Source: Cyclina sinensis
Taxonomy: Eukaryota > Mollusca > Bivalvia > Venerida > Veneridae
Direction: 5' to 3'
Assembly: GCA_012932295.1 (NCBI GenBank)
Contig: JAAONU010000010.1
Span: 22,752,977 to 22,816,976, forward strand
Length of the DNA: 64,000 nucleotides
The first letter of the stretch is position 1. Each line of letters opens with the position of its first letter. Both the position numbers and the translations under genes were made by a program. The notes under the pieces are model-generated. The model saw only the letters and a list, made by a program, of their open reading frames with translations. It was not told where the DNA came from and did not search any database. Below are positions 1-13,900 of the stretch, piece after piece.

Positions 1-375
1 ACTAGATCACATGGTACAAATATGTAAAAAAACTTTTTAACACTCCAGAGGTTACATTTTTAGTCCAAATATCCTGGAAATTTGTCAGACAGGTTTTTTT
101 GATGATTTGTAGCTCAAGTTTGGATATGGGTTATCTGGGGTAAAAAACTAGGTCACAGAACCTAAATATCGAGAAACCTTGTTAACACTCTAAATGCTAC
201 GTTTTCAGTCCAAATATCTTGGAAATTTGTCAAAGAGATTGTTTCAATAATTTCTAGGTCAAGTTCGAATATGGGTCATCTGGGGTCAATTAACCAGGTC
301 CATAGCAACTTTGTTAAAAGCAGTCATACTCAGGTGAGCGATACAGGGCCATCATGGCCCTCTTGTTTTAAAGAA
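1..375 (+). repeat. End of an interspersed repeat (family A)
   Basis: The right end carries CTCAGGTGAGCG at about 329-340, followed by the palindrome GGGCCATCATGGCCC at 346-360 and CTCTTGTTTTA. The same end occurs at 13520-13576 and, inverted, at 20606-20645. The left part lies outside the window. No ORF of interest. Confidence 0.7.
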
Positions 376-380
376 AAAAA

Positions 381-450
381 GATCGGTGGTCCAGTGGTAA
401 GGCGCTGGACTGGTAACCCAGGGTTCGCGAGATCGATCGCCGCTCCTCCA
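381..450 (+). repeat. tRNA-derived SINE head
   Basis: A pol III A box (TGGTCCAGTGG, 387-397) is followed about 33 bases later by a B-box-like GATCGATCGCC. Spacing and sequence fit a tRNA-like SINE head. The acceptor stem does not pair, so this is not a working tRNA gene. Confidence 0.5.
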
Positions 451-972
451 CTAACAGTACTGTCTTTTCGATGAGACGTTAACTCAAGGTCCAATATATC
501 AGTGCTTTACACTGAGCATACAAAAGAACCAGGGGTGTGTCTGGAATGGGTTGTTTCCTGTATCTTGCATCCCCCACAAAATAAAACAACTAATTTCTGG
601 GGGCGTCGGGCAACTAGTACCAACAACATATTAATTCGAATAGAGAGAGTTTTTACATGTTGCCATCTCACGGTGTCTGAGCATGCGCAGTATGTATTTG
701 TAGGCATTCTAGAGCTAAGAAATGGGGGACCAAAGTCCCCGCAGCGGTTACTTCCCCTGATCAGTACAGAAACCACAAATGAAAATTCGTTACAGAGCCG
801 AAATATATTCTTTTCACTTTTAATTTTAAATGTTCATACTTTCTATCACTTTAGTTTTCTTTCATTTAATTGTTATGCTTAATGTACAAAAAGGTAAAAA
901 ATAAATGTAAAAAAAGAATATTTCGTAAAAATAACAAAAGTAGATTGTTTTGGTCACATGATAACGTATCGT

Positions 973-1010
973 CACGTGGGTTATAAAGGTGGCAGAGCTT
1001 GACATAACCG
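973..1010 (+). promoter_or_regulatory. Possible TATA promoter
   Basis: CACGTG (an E-box) at 973-978 is followed by TATAAA at 982-987, placing a start site near 1010. It lies upstream of, and in the same direction as, the gene whose first recognised exon is at 1845. No joining 5' exon could be shown, so the link is inference. Confidence 0.25.
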
Positions 1011-1844
1011 GTGCGAGGAGTTTGATGGGGGACATTAGTGGGTTATCTACCCTGAATATTCTCTGATATTACACTGGTCCTTCCATTTGGATTCCTCTGC
1101 TTTTATCACTATTTTCTCTTTTGGTATGGTGATAATTAAGCCTAATTATTTGCAACAGTGGTAGTCAGATTACACATATTGTGTTTAGCAACATGTTTTG
1201 TTAACACCATTATCTTTGTTTGTTTTTTGTTATAATCTTGACTTTTTATTTAATATATAAGTGGTAACAATTTTCACAACTAAAACTCAAAACCATCAAA
1301 TTAAAAACAAGGATAAATTCAGAGGATTCCAACTGAAAGGATCAATGTGCTATTTGGTCTACCTTTGATGTTATCTGAGTAAGGGAGATAATTTGTTATC
1401 AGGAATGTCCCTCAGTGGAACGTCAGTCAATATTTTATTAAGATTAGAGAACCATCCGTAAAAAAAATCCTTATCACTAAAAGAAAGTGATGCGAGCACT
1501 TCGTTGCTTTTGTAAAAAGCTCTGTACAATTCAAACAAAAGAAAAGAGAGGCACATGAACCAGTATCTTTTTTTCTGTTGTAGATAATAGAATTGAAATC
1601 TAGAATAACGATGTTAATCTGGTCTGTTGCCGTCATATCGACCGGTTTATGTCAAGAATCTGCATAAAAGCTTAGCACCTGTGAAGTCATTTGATGACAA
1701 AAGAACTTTGATGTAGTAATTCACACTCTTGCAATATTCAAACAATAAATTATTACTGCAATTTTGCCCATTTTTTCCTAAAGACAACATCTATGTTACC
1801 CTAATTGTCTTTTATAACTGCCTTTTGTCTGTTATATTTTTCAG

Positions 1845-1973
1845 ACACCGGTTGGTGTATATTGCCAGGGAGCAGTTAATACTAAGCCACTACCAGTTTT
1901 GCCCAATGCACTCCATTTTGCAGCAGAAATTATATGCAATCAAGAGGAACCCGTGTCTGTCACTTACACGGAG
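1845..1973 (+). CDS. Exon 1 seen of the secreted-protein gene
   Basis: Acceptor TATTTTTCAG and donor GAG|GTAAAT bound 43 open codons, phase 0 to 0. The frame reads with two Cys (VYCQGAVNT and IICNQEE) and ends VSVTYTE. It begins mid-protein, so a signal-peptide exon should lie upstream. Confidence 0.6.
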
Positions 1974-4900
1974 GTAAATATATTTTAAGGCGTTTTGACA
2001 AAAGAGTCCTTATGAACGAGCATGACATAATGTCATAATAATGCCGAAAAGAGACTTCAATATCGTTGGGCATTATTTAAATGGCATCGCATCTAAAACC
2101 ATTTTGCAAAGAAAGCATGATGTGATAGCACAGTTTATCGCCGGACTATGATAAACATAGCATAAAACCTCTTATCATGAAACCTTGGCTTACTAGTACA
2201 GTTAATCGCCGGAATTGATAAACAGTCTAAAACCGCTTTGCAAGAAACCGTGGCATACTAGTACAGTTTATCGCCAGAATGTGATAAACAGTCTAAAACC
2301 GCTTTGCAAGAAACCGTGGCTTACTAGTACAGTTTATCGCAGGAATATGATAAACCGTCTTAAACCACTTTGCAAGAAACTGTGGCTTACTAGTACAGTT
2401 TATCGCTGGAATTTGATAAACATAGTTTTTTCTATTTCCGGTATCAGAAAAGATTGATATGTCTGTTTCTGTTAAACATTCACACATAACTCCCCTTTTA
2501 TTGTGAAGCGTCACAATTCTTTTTTGGAAACAGTTTTTAAAATCAAGAAATTATGAAAAACTTCAGACCAAATTAATGGAGAAAAAAGATATTATTCCTA
2601 CGCAACCAATGATTTACGCAAGGTTTTCAGGTATATGTGAGTTACACTCAGACAAGCGACTCATAACGCTTTTATTTTTCCGTAATTCAAAAGAGGGTAA
2701 ATATTTTTAAATTTTCCACTTTTGTTTTAAAATTCGACGACTCAAGAGACTACTATGTGTTTGATAAAAGCATCTTTCCTAAAGCTATGTTTAAAACTGG
2801 TTAGTCATCGGTTAGTCATCGGTTGTGACCAGTAGCCGCCAAAAACATACCCCTAGAATTGTTATTACTCTTGTTCACTTCCAAAGAAGGTGACAGACTC
2901 ATTATTTACTTTACCATTTAGCAATAAGTGTTTTTTTTCTGACTTAATACATACATCTATTTCTTCTGTGTTAGCTTTTATATTTCGTTATCCGTGTAAC
3001 AACTTACAGGAATGGTTCGAATATGAAATGCGTGTCGGTATATTACTATTTGCCAAGTGATGGGCTAACCCCTTTGCACCGTGAAAAGAGGATAGAAGAT
3101 TATATTACAGGTAATACTTATTTACAAATTACAAGTATTATCTAAATCTAGAATAAGTCATAAAATGAACAATGGTACAAATGTAATTTCCGTCTTTCCA
3201 TCAAAATTGGTATAAACTTCTTTATATAACATATATAAATATTTGGAACAATGCATTTACACGTCTGAATAGAGACTTAATATGACGTACCTCTTGTCTC
3301 ACTACGCAGTGTGTAAAGAAACGAGAGGCTCATCATAAGATATAAAGATAAATCCTCAACACAATGTCTATATATCAATCAAAGGCTTATCAAAAGCTAT
3401 ATGGAGACTATTTAATTTCAGCCAAAAGTTTATATGGAAGCTTTTGATGAACATTTACAGAGGCTAATATATTCTTAGCACAAAGTTCTTACAAACATGA
3501 AAGTCCGTAACAGAATGATGCAATGCATCTTAGAATACACAACCCAGAGCGGGATTCGAACTCCGAATTCTCCCGCGTGACAGGCCAACAGTATCCAGTG
3601 GGCAAAATAATCGATTCTTGACGCAACTGTCAGAGGTTGTATTTAGAGAATTATGGGGAGGAATGCGCCAGAGCGTAACAAGTCTACACATAAACCAAAT
3701 GGCATCAAAATTTTATAAAGACTAAAAAGTTTTAGTACAAAGTCTGTTTAGATACCATATGCCAACCGGGTTTATTGGCATATTTTGACAAACAAACGTA
3801 ACCCATAATTCAAGATAACTGAAAACATGTGGAGCAATCTTTATACACGAGGAGTAATGTTTGAATCCGCTAGTGTTGTAGAAGTTTTATTTTCTAAGAC
3901 GGATAAATTTCAATTAAGTGAGATGTTACTGTTATCCGCATCCATTGATTTCAGTCTTCAAAAACTTTGTCCTTAATGCTCAGTTTCGAATTCTGAATTG
4001 CCCATGAATGATAAGTCGCAACGAAAACTGAATATTGTATAGTTTAATTTAATTTAGAATGAAGACAGTCAAGGGTTCTTTTTTGACAGGGGCCAGTACA
4101 TTTATGAAGGACAAGTAAGTTTGAGTCTGATTAATTTAAGCCTTATTGATACTGGCCTTTTTATGATCAAATTTGTCAGTAAAAATAACTTTTTTGAAGA
4201 CTGTTGCCACTTTCTTTACATTTCATATCATTGGTAGTATCACACTGAAAATTATCGGCAATTCTCCTAGAAAATCGCTTTAGATTTGATGCGCAGACAT
4301 ACAGTAATTTGCGGAAAATGCCGCTGATTACCGAGTTTGCACGATTAACCGTACTCAGACTCGTACAGCATAAGGTTGTAAACTTGTACCTAACTTTTGT
4401 ACTTGGCAGTTATGAAGCTATTTATTCAATTTTTACACTAACATTTAGCTTTCGCTACGGGCCATTTGTCACTTGCTTTATTCAAATTCGTTAGAATTGT
4501 GCTTTTGTTAAAAGAGATCAGTGCACGGTATTAAATGTGATGTATGGATAACAGAGACAGATGACTGGCCTTCCCCAGGAACTCCAAACACAACTTTTGA
4601 ATGGTATTTTGCAGCGGTATGTTCCTGTCTTAAATAATTGTATTTTCATCTAGCCGACATAAGACGATGAAGTCCAAAATATAGCTTCAATTTTGCAGCA
4701 GTAGGTTTTGATTTGTGCCAATTTAAAGTCTTTATCTATTTTCCCCTTTTTTCAATTGTAATTGAATCCATTCATTTCAACGTAGGAGTATTATAATTCA
4801 AAACAAATCTCGTGTTGTAAACGTAACACTTTGTATGTGATGGAATAAGAGTTCAATCTATTTGTTAAATTTCAAAACATATTTAATTTTCAGACTTAGA

Positions 4901-7900
4901 TGAAAAGAGCAACCATGACTCCTCTTGTATTTTCATTTTGATAAATTCTTTTCTTCCAGTCTGAATATATGACTGTCACAACGTCCATGTCGATTCCAGT
5001 AAGACTAAAGCTAAGGACATCTTTGGTGCGTTAACATTTATCTTAATTTATTATACTAACAAACAGGGCAGTAATATAGCATGTTGCTTATAAATATAAC
5101 ATAAATTTAACAGAAGCACAACATGTGACTGTTTAATAAATAACACTGTTAGCCTCGTTTTGAAGTTGAAAATCTTACGTATATTTGCCATCTTTGTGCG
5201 TGTTACAAGATTAGAAAACATTATATATAGTATGATTTTGTTTATTTCTCCATCACCATTTAAACCAAAATTCTCAGAAGAGATTAGTTGCAAGCCTAGT
5301 TAAGCATATCGACAACCTACAATTATGTCAGAAGTGTTTCAAATCATTGATTTCCATTAGTTTAATGCACGAACATTTTAACGTCTCCTAAACTATCTGA
5401 CATATTTTAAACAATCTTTACATTTCATCGGTGCCAAGCCTTGAGCATTATCAACATTTAGGGTGGATAAACATTTGTTTTTTTCCCTTGAAAAGTGAGT
5501 TCATAGTTAGTAATTATTTTGCAATAATAACAAATCATATGTATGAACAGCTAGTAAATTTCACATATACATTGTATTCAAATACACAAAAAATGGTGTC
5601 ATAACTGGATGAAGGATAAATCATTATGAGGTAGAATTTCTTTCAATATGCACACTCACCCCACCCATTTCAAATGTCGGACAGTCAATTGGCCAGTCTA
5701 CAGAATATATAACCCTTACGTTTGTGCCAGCTGAATGTTTGAGCCAACTGAATGTTTGAGCCAGCTGAATGTTTGAGCTAGCTGAATGTTTGAGCCTTCT
5801 GAATGTTTGAGCCTTCTGAATGTTTGAGCTAGCTGAATGTTTGAGCCAGCTTCATGTTTGAGCCTTCTGAATGTTTGAGCCAACTGAATGTTTGAGCCAG
5901 CTGAATGTTTGAGCCAGCTAACTGTTTAAGCTAGCTGAATGTTTGAGCCTTCTGAATGTTTGAGCCCTCTGAATGTTTGAGCTAGCTGTATGTTTGAGCC
6001 TTCTGAATGTTTGAGCCAGCTTCATGTTTGAGCCTTCTGAATGTTTGAGCCAGCTTCATGTTTGAGCCAACTGAATGTTTGAGCTAGCTCATGTTTGAGC
6101 CTTCTGAATGTTTGAGCCAACTGAATGTTTAAGCCAGCTTCATGTTTGAGCCTTCTGAAGGTTTGAGCCAGCTTCATGTTTGAGCCTTCTGAATGTTTGA
6201 GCCAGCTTCATGTTTGAGCCAGCTTCATGTTTGAGCCAACTGAATGTTTGAGCCTTCTGAATGTTTGAGCCAGCTTCATGTTTGAGCCAGCTTCATGTTT
6301 GAGCCTTCTGAATGTTTGAGCCTTCTGAATGTTTGAGCCTTATGAATGTTTGAGCCAGCTGAATGTTTGAGCCAACTGAATGTTTGAGCCAGCTTCATGT
6401 CTGAGCCAACTGAATGTTTGAGCCTTCTGAATGTTTGAGCCAGCTTCATGTTTGAGCCAGCTTCATGTTTGAGCCTTCTGAATGTTTGAGCCTTCTGAAT
6501 GTTTGAGCCTTATGAATGTTTGAGCCAGCTGAATGTTTGAGCCAACTGAATAATTGAGCCAGCTTCATGTCTGAGCCAATTGAATGTTTGAGCCTTCTGA
6601 ATGTTTGAGCCAGCTTCATGTTTGAGCCAACTGAATGTTTGAGCCAGCTTCATGTTTGAGCCTTCTGAATGTTCGAGCCAGCTTCATGTTTGAGCCAACT
6701 GAATGTTTGAGCCTTCTGAATATTTGAGCCAGCTAACTGTTTGAGCTAGCTGAATCTTTGAGCCTTTTGAATGTTTGAGCCAGCTTCATGTTTGAGCCAA
6801 CTGAATGTTTGAGCCAGCTGAATATTTGAGCCAACTGAATGTATGGGTCAACTGAAAGCTTTTGTTAGCTGAATGTTTGAGATAGCTAAATGTTTGAGCC
6901 TGTTGATGAATGTTTGAGCCACTGAAAGTTTAAGCCATCTGAATGTTTGAGCCATCTGAATAAATGAGCCAACTGAATGTTTGAGCCAGCTGAATATTTG
7001 AGCCGACTGAATGTTTGGGTCAACTGAAAGCTTTTGCTAGCTGAATGTTTGAGACATTGATGAATGTATGAGCCATCTTAATGTTTGAGCCACCTGAAAG
7101 TTTGAGCCATCTGAATAAATGAGCCATCTGAATAAATGAGCCAACTGAATGTTTGAGCCAGCTGAAGGTATGAACCAACTGAATATTTGAGCCAAATAAA
7201 TGCTTGAGCCAAAAGGATGTTTAAACCAGCTAAATGTTTGAGCCAAATGAATGTTTGAGCCAGCTGATTGTTTGAGTCAGAAAAATGTTTGAGCCAACGG
7301 ATAGATGATTGAGCCCACTGAATGTTTGAGCCAACTGAATAATTGAGCCAGCTTAGTGTTTAAGACAACTGAATGTTTAAACCAAAAATAATATTTTAGC
7401 GAAATGAAAGTTATCAGCCAACTGATTTTTAGCCAACAGAATGTTTGAGCCAGCTGAATGATTGATCCTGTTGATTGTTTGAGCCAACTGAATGTTTGAG
7501 CCAACTGAATGTTTGAGCCAACTGAATGTTTGAAACAACTGAATGTTTGAGCTATCTGATTTTTTTAGCCAACTGAATGGTTAGCAAACTGATGAATGTT
7601 TGAGCCACCTGAATGATTAAAACAGCCGAATGCTTAAGCCAACTGAATGTTTGACCAATCTGAATATTTCAGCCAGCTGAATGGTTGAGCTGACTGAATA
7701 TTTGAGCGAACTGTTGAATGTTTTCGGGCCAACTGTAGGCTTGAGCCAACATAATATTTGAGACAGCTCAATGTTAAAGACAGCTGCATATTTGAGCCAG
7801 TTGATGAATGTTTAAGAACTGAATGTTTGAGCCAGCTGAATGTTTGGACCAACTAGATTTTTAAGCAAACTGAATGTTTAAGTCGACTGATGAATGCTTA

Positions 7901-10900
7901 AACGAACCCAATTTTTGAGCCAGCTGAATGTTTGAGCCAAATGAAAGTTAAAACCAGCCGTATGCTTGAGCTAGGTAAATGCTTGAGCCAGCTGTATAGT
8001 TGAGTTAGCTGGTGTTTGAGCCAGCTGAATGTTTGAATCAGCTAAATGATTGAGCCATCTGAATGTTTGAGTCAGCTGAAGAATGTTTGAGCAAGTTGAA
8101 TATTTGAATCAGCTAAATGTTTGAGCAATCTGATTGTTTGAGCAAGCTGAATGTTTAAGCCAGCTGAATTTTTTAGCAATCTGAATGTTTGAGCAAACTG
8201 AATGTTTGAGTCAGCTGAAGAATGTTTGAGCAAGCTGAATATTTGAGCCAGCTGATAAATGTTTGAGACAGCTGAATGTTTGAACCAGCTGAATGTTTAT
8301 GCCATCTGAATGTTTGAGCCATCTGAATGTTTGAGCCAGCCTAATGATTGAGACAACTGAATGTTTGAGGCAGTTTAATATTTGAACCAGCTGAATGTTT
8401 GGGTCAACTGAAAGTTTGAACTTGCTGATGAATGTTTGAACCATCTTAATGTTTGAGCCAAGGGATTGTTTGAGCCAACTCAATGTTCAAGACAACTGTA
8501 TCTTTGAGCCAAATAAATGTTTAAGTCAGATGAGTGTTTGAGTCAACTAAATGTTTTAGCCAACCCAATGTTTCAGCCAACTGAATATTTAAGTCCTCTG
8601 AATGTAATAGTTCGACATTCAGATCGGCAGCGAAACACGAAAGGAGAGAAAAAAAATTGATCGTTTGATCCATAGAAGTCAGCAAAAAATTTATGAAGTT
8701 CTTTATAAGACATGGGATGTTCTTCCTGAGTTTGGTCGTAAAGAACCGGCTCAAAAATATATCAAAGAATTGTTACAGTTGTTGGTACAGACTTTTGCAG
8801 CGGCTTTTAATCTGCCTCCAGCTTATATCCATTAATCTCTGAAAAGCACAATGCCGTTTAAACTATATATAATTATAGGATAATCATTGGATTATCTGAC
8901 TGTTTTGGTTCATGGGAACAGTTGCCACTTAACCAGCAAAAGTTCATACTAGACTAAATGTCTTATGAAAGACCTGTTAAGGCCTAGTTAAATCGAAGAC
9001 TGGTTTACAATGCATCGGGTCTACGCTTACAACATTGAAGCCATTTTTTGGCATTTTACGAAGAGTACTTGGGATTTTTTTTTCACCAAAATGTTCTCTG
9101 TTACACTAGAAGATTCAGTCATTCCCTTAAAACCAATGCTTTATAACACATACACTCAGACCAAGGTTCTTACATATTTTTTAAAATCTTTTATCTCAGG
9201 CAAAAGATTTTTACAGGCAGACTATACTTATAACATATACGACTATAAACAAGGGGCCTTTGATGTACTGGAAGTTGACATCAGTCCATGTTTCAACTAT
9301 ACAGAAAAGAAAGAGTTGTCGTTCTTACTACCAAGTGAGGCAGTTTTTCTCTCAGCTATTTCCTTTTTAAAAATCAAATGAATTAATAGGGAACTATGTT
9401 TTAGTTAATTTCAGTATACTCTGTTTTTCACTGAAAAAAAAAGAACAAATTAGTACTTTGCTTTAGTATTCAGGAAATTTCAGTCCCGGAAAATTCAGAA
9501 ATAAAACTTAAAAGCAGTACATGTATTCAGAGTAGCGCTTACAAAATCAAACCGCACAGTGTTGAAATGAAACAGTTATCTATTCATGAAATATTTCTTG
9601 GTAATTTACCTTATTATCAAAGTCCAAAATCTGGCCCCTGTTTGGCTAAACGTCACGCCAGGGGCAGAGTCTGAACAATGTTTCCGACATGGTTTATGAC
9701 AAGATGCATTTTAATGTGTTTGTTTATCCATATTAGTCTATGTAAAATATCTATCATTAGGGGTGCAGCCAAAACGACCCCAGTGGCAAAGTTTGAACAT
9801 TCTTGGTAGAGAATATCTACAAATATAAGTCGTGCACTTATTCATTCGGCATTGTCGCATCATCCCTATAATTACGTCAGAAGTGACGTCAGACAGCTTC
9901 ACCAAAAAGCTATGTTATAGTAGAAATACACTTAATTAATTATTGCCTAAGTACTGCTTTTTTAAAAAACAAAAGTGAGATCTTCAGTGTCTTGAGCACT
10001 CCGATAACTAGAAAAAATTTCTCGTTTCCTACCCACTTCCAGTTATCTTTCAGGAAGTTACCGAGATCTGGTTTCATTAAATTCACGATCCTAATGGCGC
10101 TCATGCATGCGGGTAGCACAGACCAACATCCATTTTCACCCTTCCGCATCACAAACCTGCAGGTATGTTTAAGATTCACTCATACATCGCCTTCATTGGT
10201 AGGTTAAATCTGAGCATTTATGTAACAAACTGTAATGAGTAATTGAATTAGAGATTTTTTTCGCGTTACAAATCACAAATACTGTAGTCTTAGTTCTTCC
10301 GTTCAAAAGCTTATCAAAAGAAACATGAATAATAAAACTAGAGAACACCCACGTCAAAAATTTACAAAGATGTTCTTCAAGTTTTAGATGTTTTGCAATA
10401 GAGACAAAAATATAATTAACAAAATAGGATATATAAAACTACATGTGTCATTGCTCAACACTGCTTCTCGCTCAACACTTCTCTCGCACGGAGTACAATT
10501 TCGTGTTAAGGTATAATTGTTCTTAACGAAACAGGATTTCTTTTTTCTCATCTCATAAACATAAATGCCTTATTGGTCTTAAATGACAAAACGGCATTAA
10601 CTACTAGAGGTATGATATTTTCAACAACAACAACAACAGTTTTTAATTTCCCATAATAAGCTGATAATGAAACAAAAAGTTTATTGTCCAGCTTTATTGG
10701 TACCATGTATAAAACAGATGACTGAAAAAAAATCAACATAAAGTTTTTATATATATATATTGTTTAATATAGCGGGCTGAGAATCAAAAGCACAGCCTTC
10801 TGACTGTACACGTTCTTGCAGGTGTTAACAACTTAACCCAATGTTAACATTTTTTTGTCAAAAAAAAAAAGGGTATGTCTAAAAAAAGGTCAATTTCTAC

Positions 10901-13900
10901 AACTTGCAGGATATTCTTAAATCCTTAAATTGCTAATATATAGAATGCTTAGGCAGGAACGTTGAACGACAGGTTCAAAAAGTTAAACTAACTCCAATAA
11001 TTGAAACATTAGGCCAAGAAAAACTTACCTATCAGTTTACTTTTATTAAAATGGTTTCAGGTTGATTATACAGACGACAACGATACAAGTGTGATCTTCA
11101 CCCTATTAGACAGAGCCCCAATTGTTGGTAAGTTTATCATGCAAGAAGGGAAAAATGAAGTATATTAATTCTCGAAAAGTATGCTCTAGTTTCGAATGAA
11201 TGCCATGCGGAAGGACTTCCGTGTTATGGCCAAGGTTAAAGTATTGTTACAAACAGACAGACAAGCCCACAGACAGACACACCAAAAGCAATATGTCTCT
11301 TCTGGGGGCATAAAAATGAATATTTCTTATTGTTAAATTAGTTGTACCAGGTTTGGTAAAAAGTTTTCACAAAGTGCTCAGGTGAGCTTTTCTGATCAGT
11401 CTTTCCGTCGTCCGTCCGTCAGTCCGTCCGTCCATCCGTCCGTCCGTCATCAACTTTTCATTCTAATGACATCTCCTCTGAAACCAAAGGGCCAAATTAG
11501 ATGAAACTTGCCTGGGATGTTCCTCGCATGAAGCTCTACCAAGATTGTTCAAATGGTTCTGGTCCATTGTATTTCTGGTTCACTGGAGCTAAAATTAGAT
11601 TTTAAAAGTTGGATCTTTAAAAATCTTCTCCGAAACTTAAGGCCTGGAGCTTAGATATTTGGTATGAAGCATCATCTAGCATGTCTAGTGGACCTCAACC
11701 AAGTTTGTTCAAATTATGACCGTGGGGTCAAAACTGACCCAACCCAGGGGTGATTTTACATAGATTTATATAGGAAAAACTTAATAATCTTCTTGTCAGA
11801 AACCACAAGGCCTAGAGTTTAGATATTTTGTGTGCAGCATTCTCCAGTGGACCTTTACCAAGTTTGTTCAAATCATGGTTCCTGGATCAAAAATGGCCCA
11901 GTCCCGGGGGTCACATGTTTTACATAGAGTTATATAAGAAAAACATTAAAAAATCTTCTTGTCAGAAACCACAAGGCCTAGAGTTTAGATACTTGGTTTG
12001 CTGCATTGTCCAGTGGACCTTTTCCGAGTTTGTTCAAATTATGGCTCCTGGGTAAAAAATGGCCCTGCCCCAGGGGTCACATGTTTTACATAGAGTTATA
12101 TATGAAAAACTTTAAAAAATCTTCTTGTCAGAAACCGCAAGGCCTAGAGTTAAGATATTTGGTGTGTAGCATTGTCCTGTAGACCTCTACTAAGTTTGTT
12201 CCAATCATAGCCACTGGGTCAAAATAGGCCCTGCACCGGGAGTCACTTTTTTACATAAAGTTAAATAGGAAAAAGTTTAAAAATTCTTTACATCAGAAAC
12301 CAAAATGCATAGAGCTAAGATATTTTGTATGTAGCATTGTCAAGAGGACCTCTACCAAGTTTGTTCAAATTATGGCCCCCTGGGTTAAAATTGGCCCCGC
12401 CGCCCCAGTGGTCACATGTTTTACATAGAGTTATATAGGACAAACTTTAAAAATCTTCTTTTCAGATACCACAAGGCCTAGAGTTTAGATATTTGGTTTG
12501 CAGCATTGTCTACTGGACCTCCACCAAGTTTGTTTAAATCATAGCCGCTGTGTCAAAAAAGGCCCCGCCCGGTCATTAAATTTTACACAAGGATTTATAT
12601 AGGGAAAACTTTAAAAATCTGCTGCTCTGAAACACCAAGGGTTGTGTCTCCCCCGAACCCCACCCTTCTGATTGTTTTTGCCTTGTTCATCGGTGCTGTT
12701 TGTCTGTCTGTCTTTCACACTTTGTTTCCTTTCAATAACTTGAGTACCAGTTGACCAAAAGCCTTTAGACTTCACAGGGTTATTGCCCTTATTGAGTACA
12801 AAAAATCCCTTTTGTATTTTGGGTCAAGGTCAGAGGGACCTCTAGAGTGAAAACCGTTTCCACTCAATAACAGGATCACCATTTCACCCAGAGCCTCCAA
12901 ACTTCATAGGATGATTGCTTTTACTAAAGAAAAGAATTATATTGTTTTTGGGGTCCTTAGGTCAAAGATCAGGGTCGCAGGGACCTGTAGAGTGAAAACT
13001 ATTTCTGCAGAGTAACTGTAGTACCATTACACCCAGAGCCTTCAAGCTTTATAGGATAATTGTATTAGAAGAACCCTATTGTTTTTAGGGTCCATAGGTC
13101 AAAGGTTAAGTTCACAGGGACCTGTAGAGTGAAAACTGTTTCTGCTCTGTAACTGGAGTACCATTTTACCCAGAGCCTTCAAACTTCATAGGTTAATTTT
13201 CTTTACTCAGTAGAAGAACCCAATTATTTTTGGGGTCAGTAGTTCAAAAGTCAAGGTCACAGGGACCTGTAGAGTGAAAACTATTTCTTCTCAAGGAACA
13301 AGAGTATCATAACACCCAGAACCTTCAAACTTTATAGGGTACTTATATTAGATGAACCCTATTGTTTTTGGGGTATGTAGGTCAAAGGTCAAAGTCACTG
13401 GGACCTGCAGAGTAAAACTCTTTCTTCTATAAGATTTGAGTACCATTACACCCAGAGTCTTCAAACTTATTGCAAACTTGTTCAAACTTGCACTCATAAA
13501 AACCAATAACGATATTTGTAACATGAGCAGTGAGACTCAGGTGAGCGATTAAGGGCCATCATGGCCCTCTTGTTTTACAAACTCATTCTTTGCGGTTGGT
13601 TATTTTAAATTTTCTCTTTCTATAGGTGATGCATTAAACCTGATGCCAGAAGCCAGTTTGGATGTGTTTGTCTCCACTATAACCAATGCTGTTAATTCTG
13701 AACATTTGATGATCACACTGTCACCACCTACGTCGGACCACACGGTAACGGCGAAAAACATATCATTTTTTTTTGTTCACTTCTAGTATTGAATCTGAAT
13801 TCTTTGACCATTATACATCAAGTTTCCGGTTTCATGTCTTCAGAGAAAAAAGGAGAAATGGTATGCTTAGACCTATTGTTTCCACCTGAAAATTGATCTA

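Noticed and set aside
381..450. Functional tRNA gene
   Set aside because: Pol III boxes are present but the acceptor and T arms do not pair; better explained as a SINE head.
1611..1664. ATG opening a signal-peptide-like reading (MLIWSVAVISTGLCQES)
   Set aside because: No acceptable donor in the right phase before its stop codon; cannot be joined to the exon at 1845.
2567..2630. Exon-like stretch between acceptor ACTTCAG and donor TTCAG|GTATAT (QINGEKRYYSYATNDL)
   Set aside because: Its phase 1 entry does not follow from exon 1845-1973, which joins 3010 directly in phase 0. Kept out of the model, though it could be an exon if another one is missing.
7037..8483. Minus-strand ORFs rich in AQTFSWLKH
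   Set aside because: Products of the 17-bp minisatellite, with no splice or start context.
9010..9381. 123-aa single-exon gene
   Set aside because: Only 9217-9334 is bounded by splice sites and continues the neighbouring exons; the rest is intron read through.
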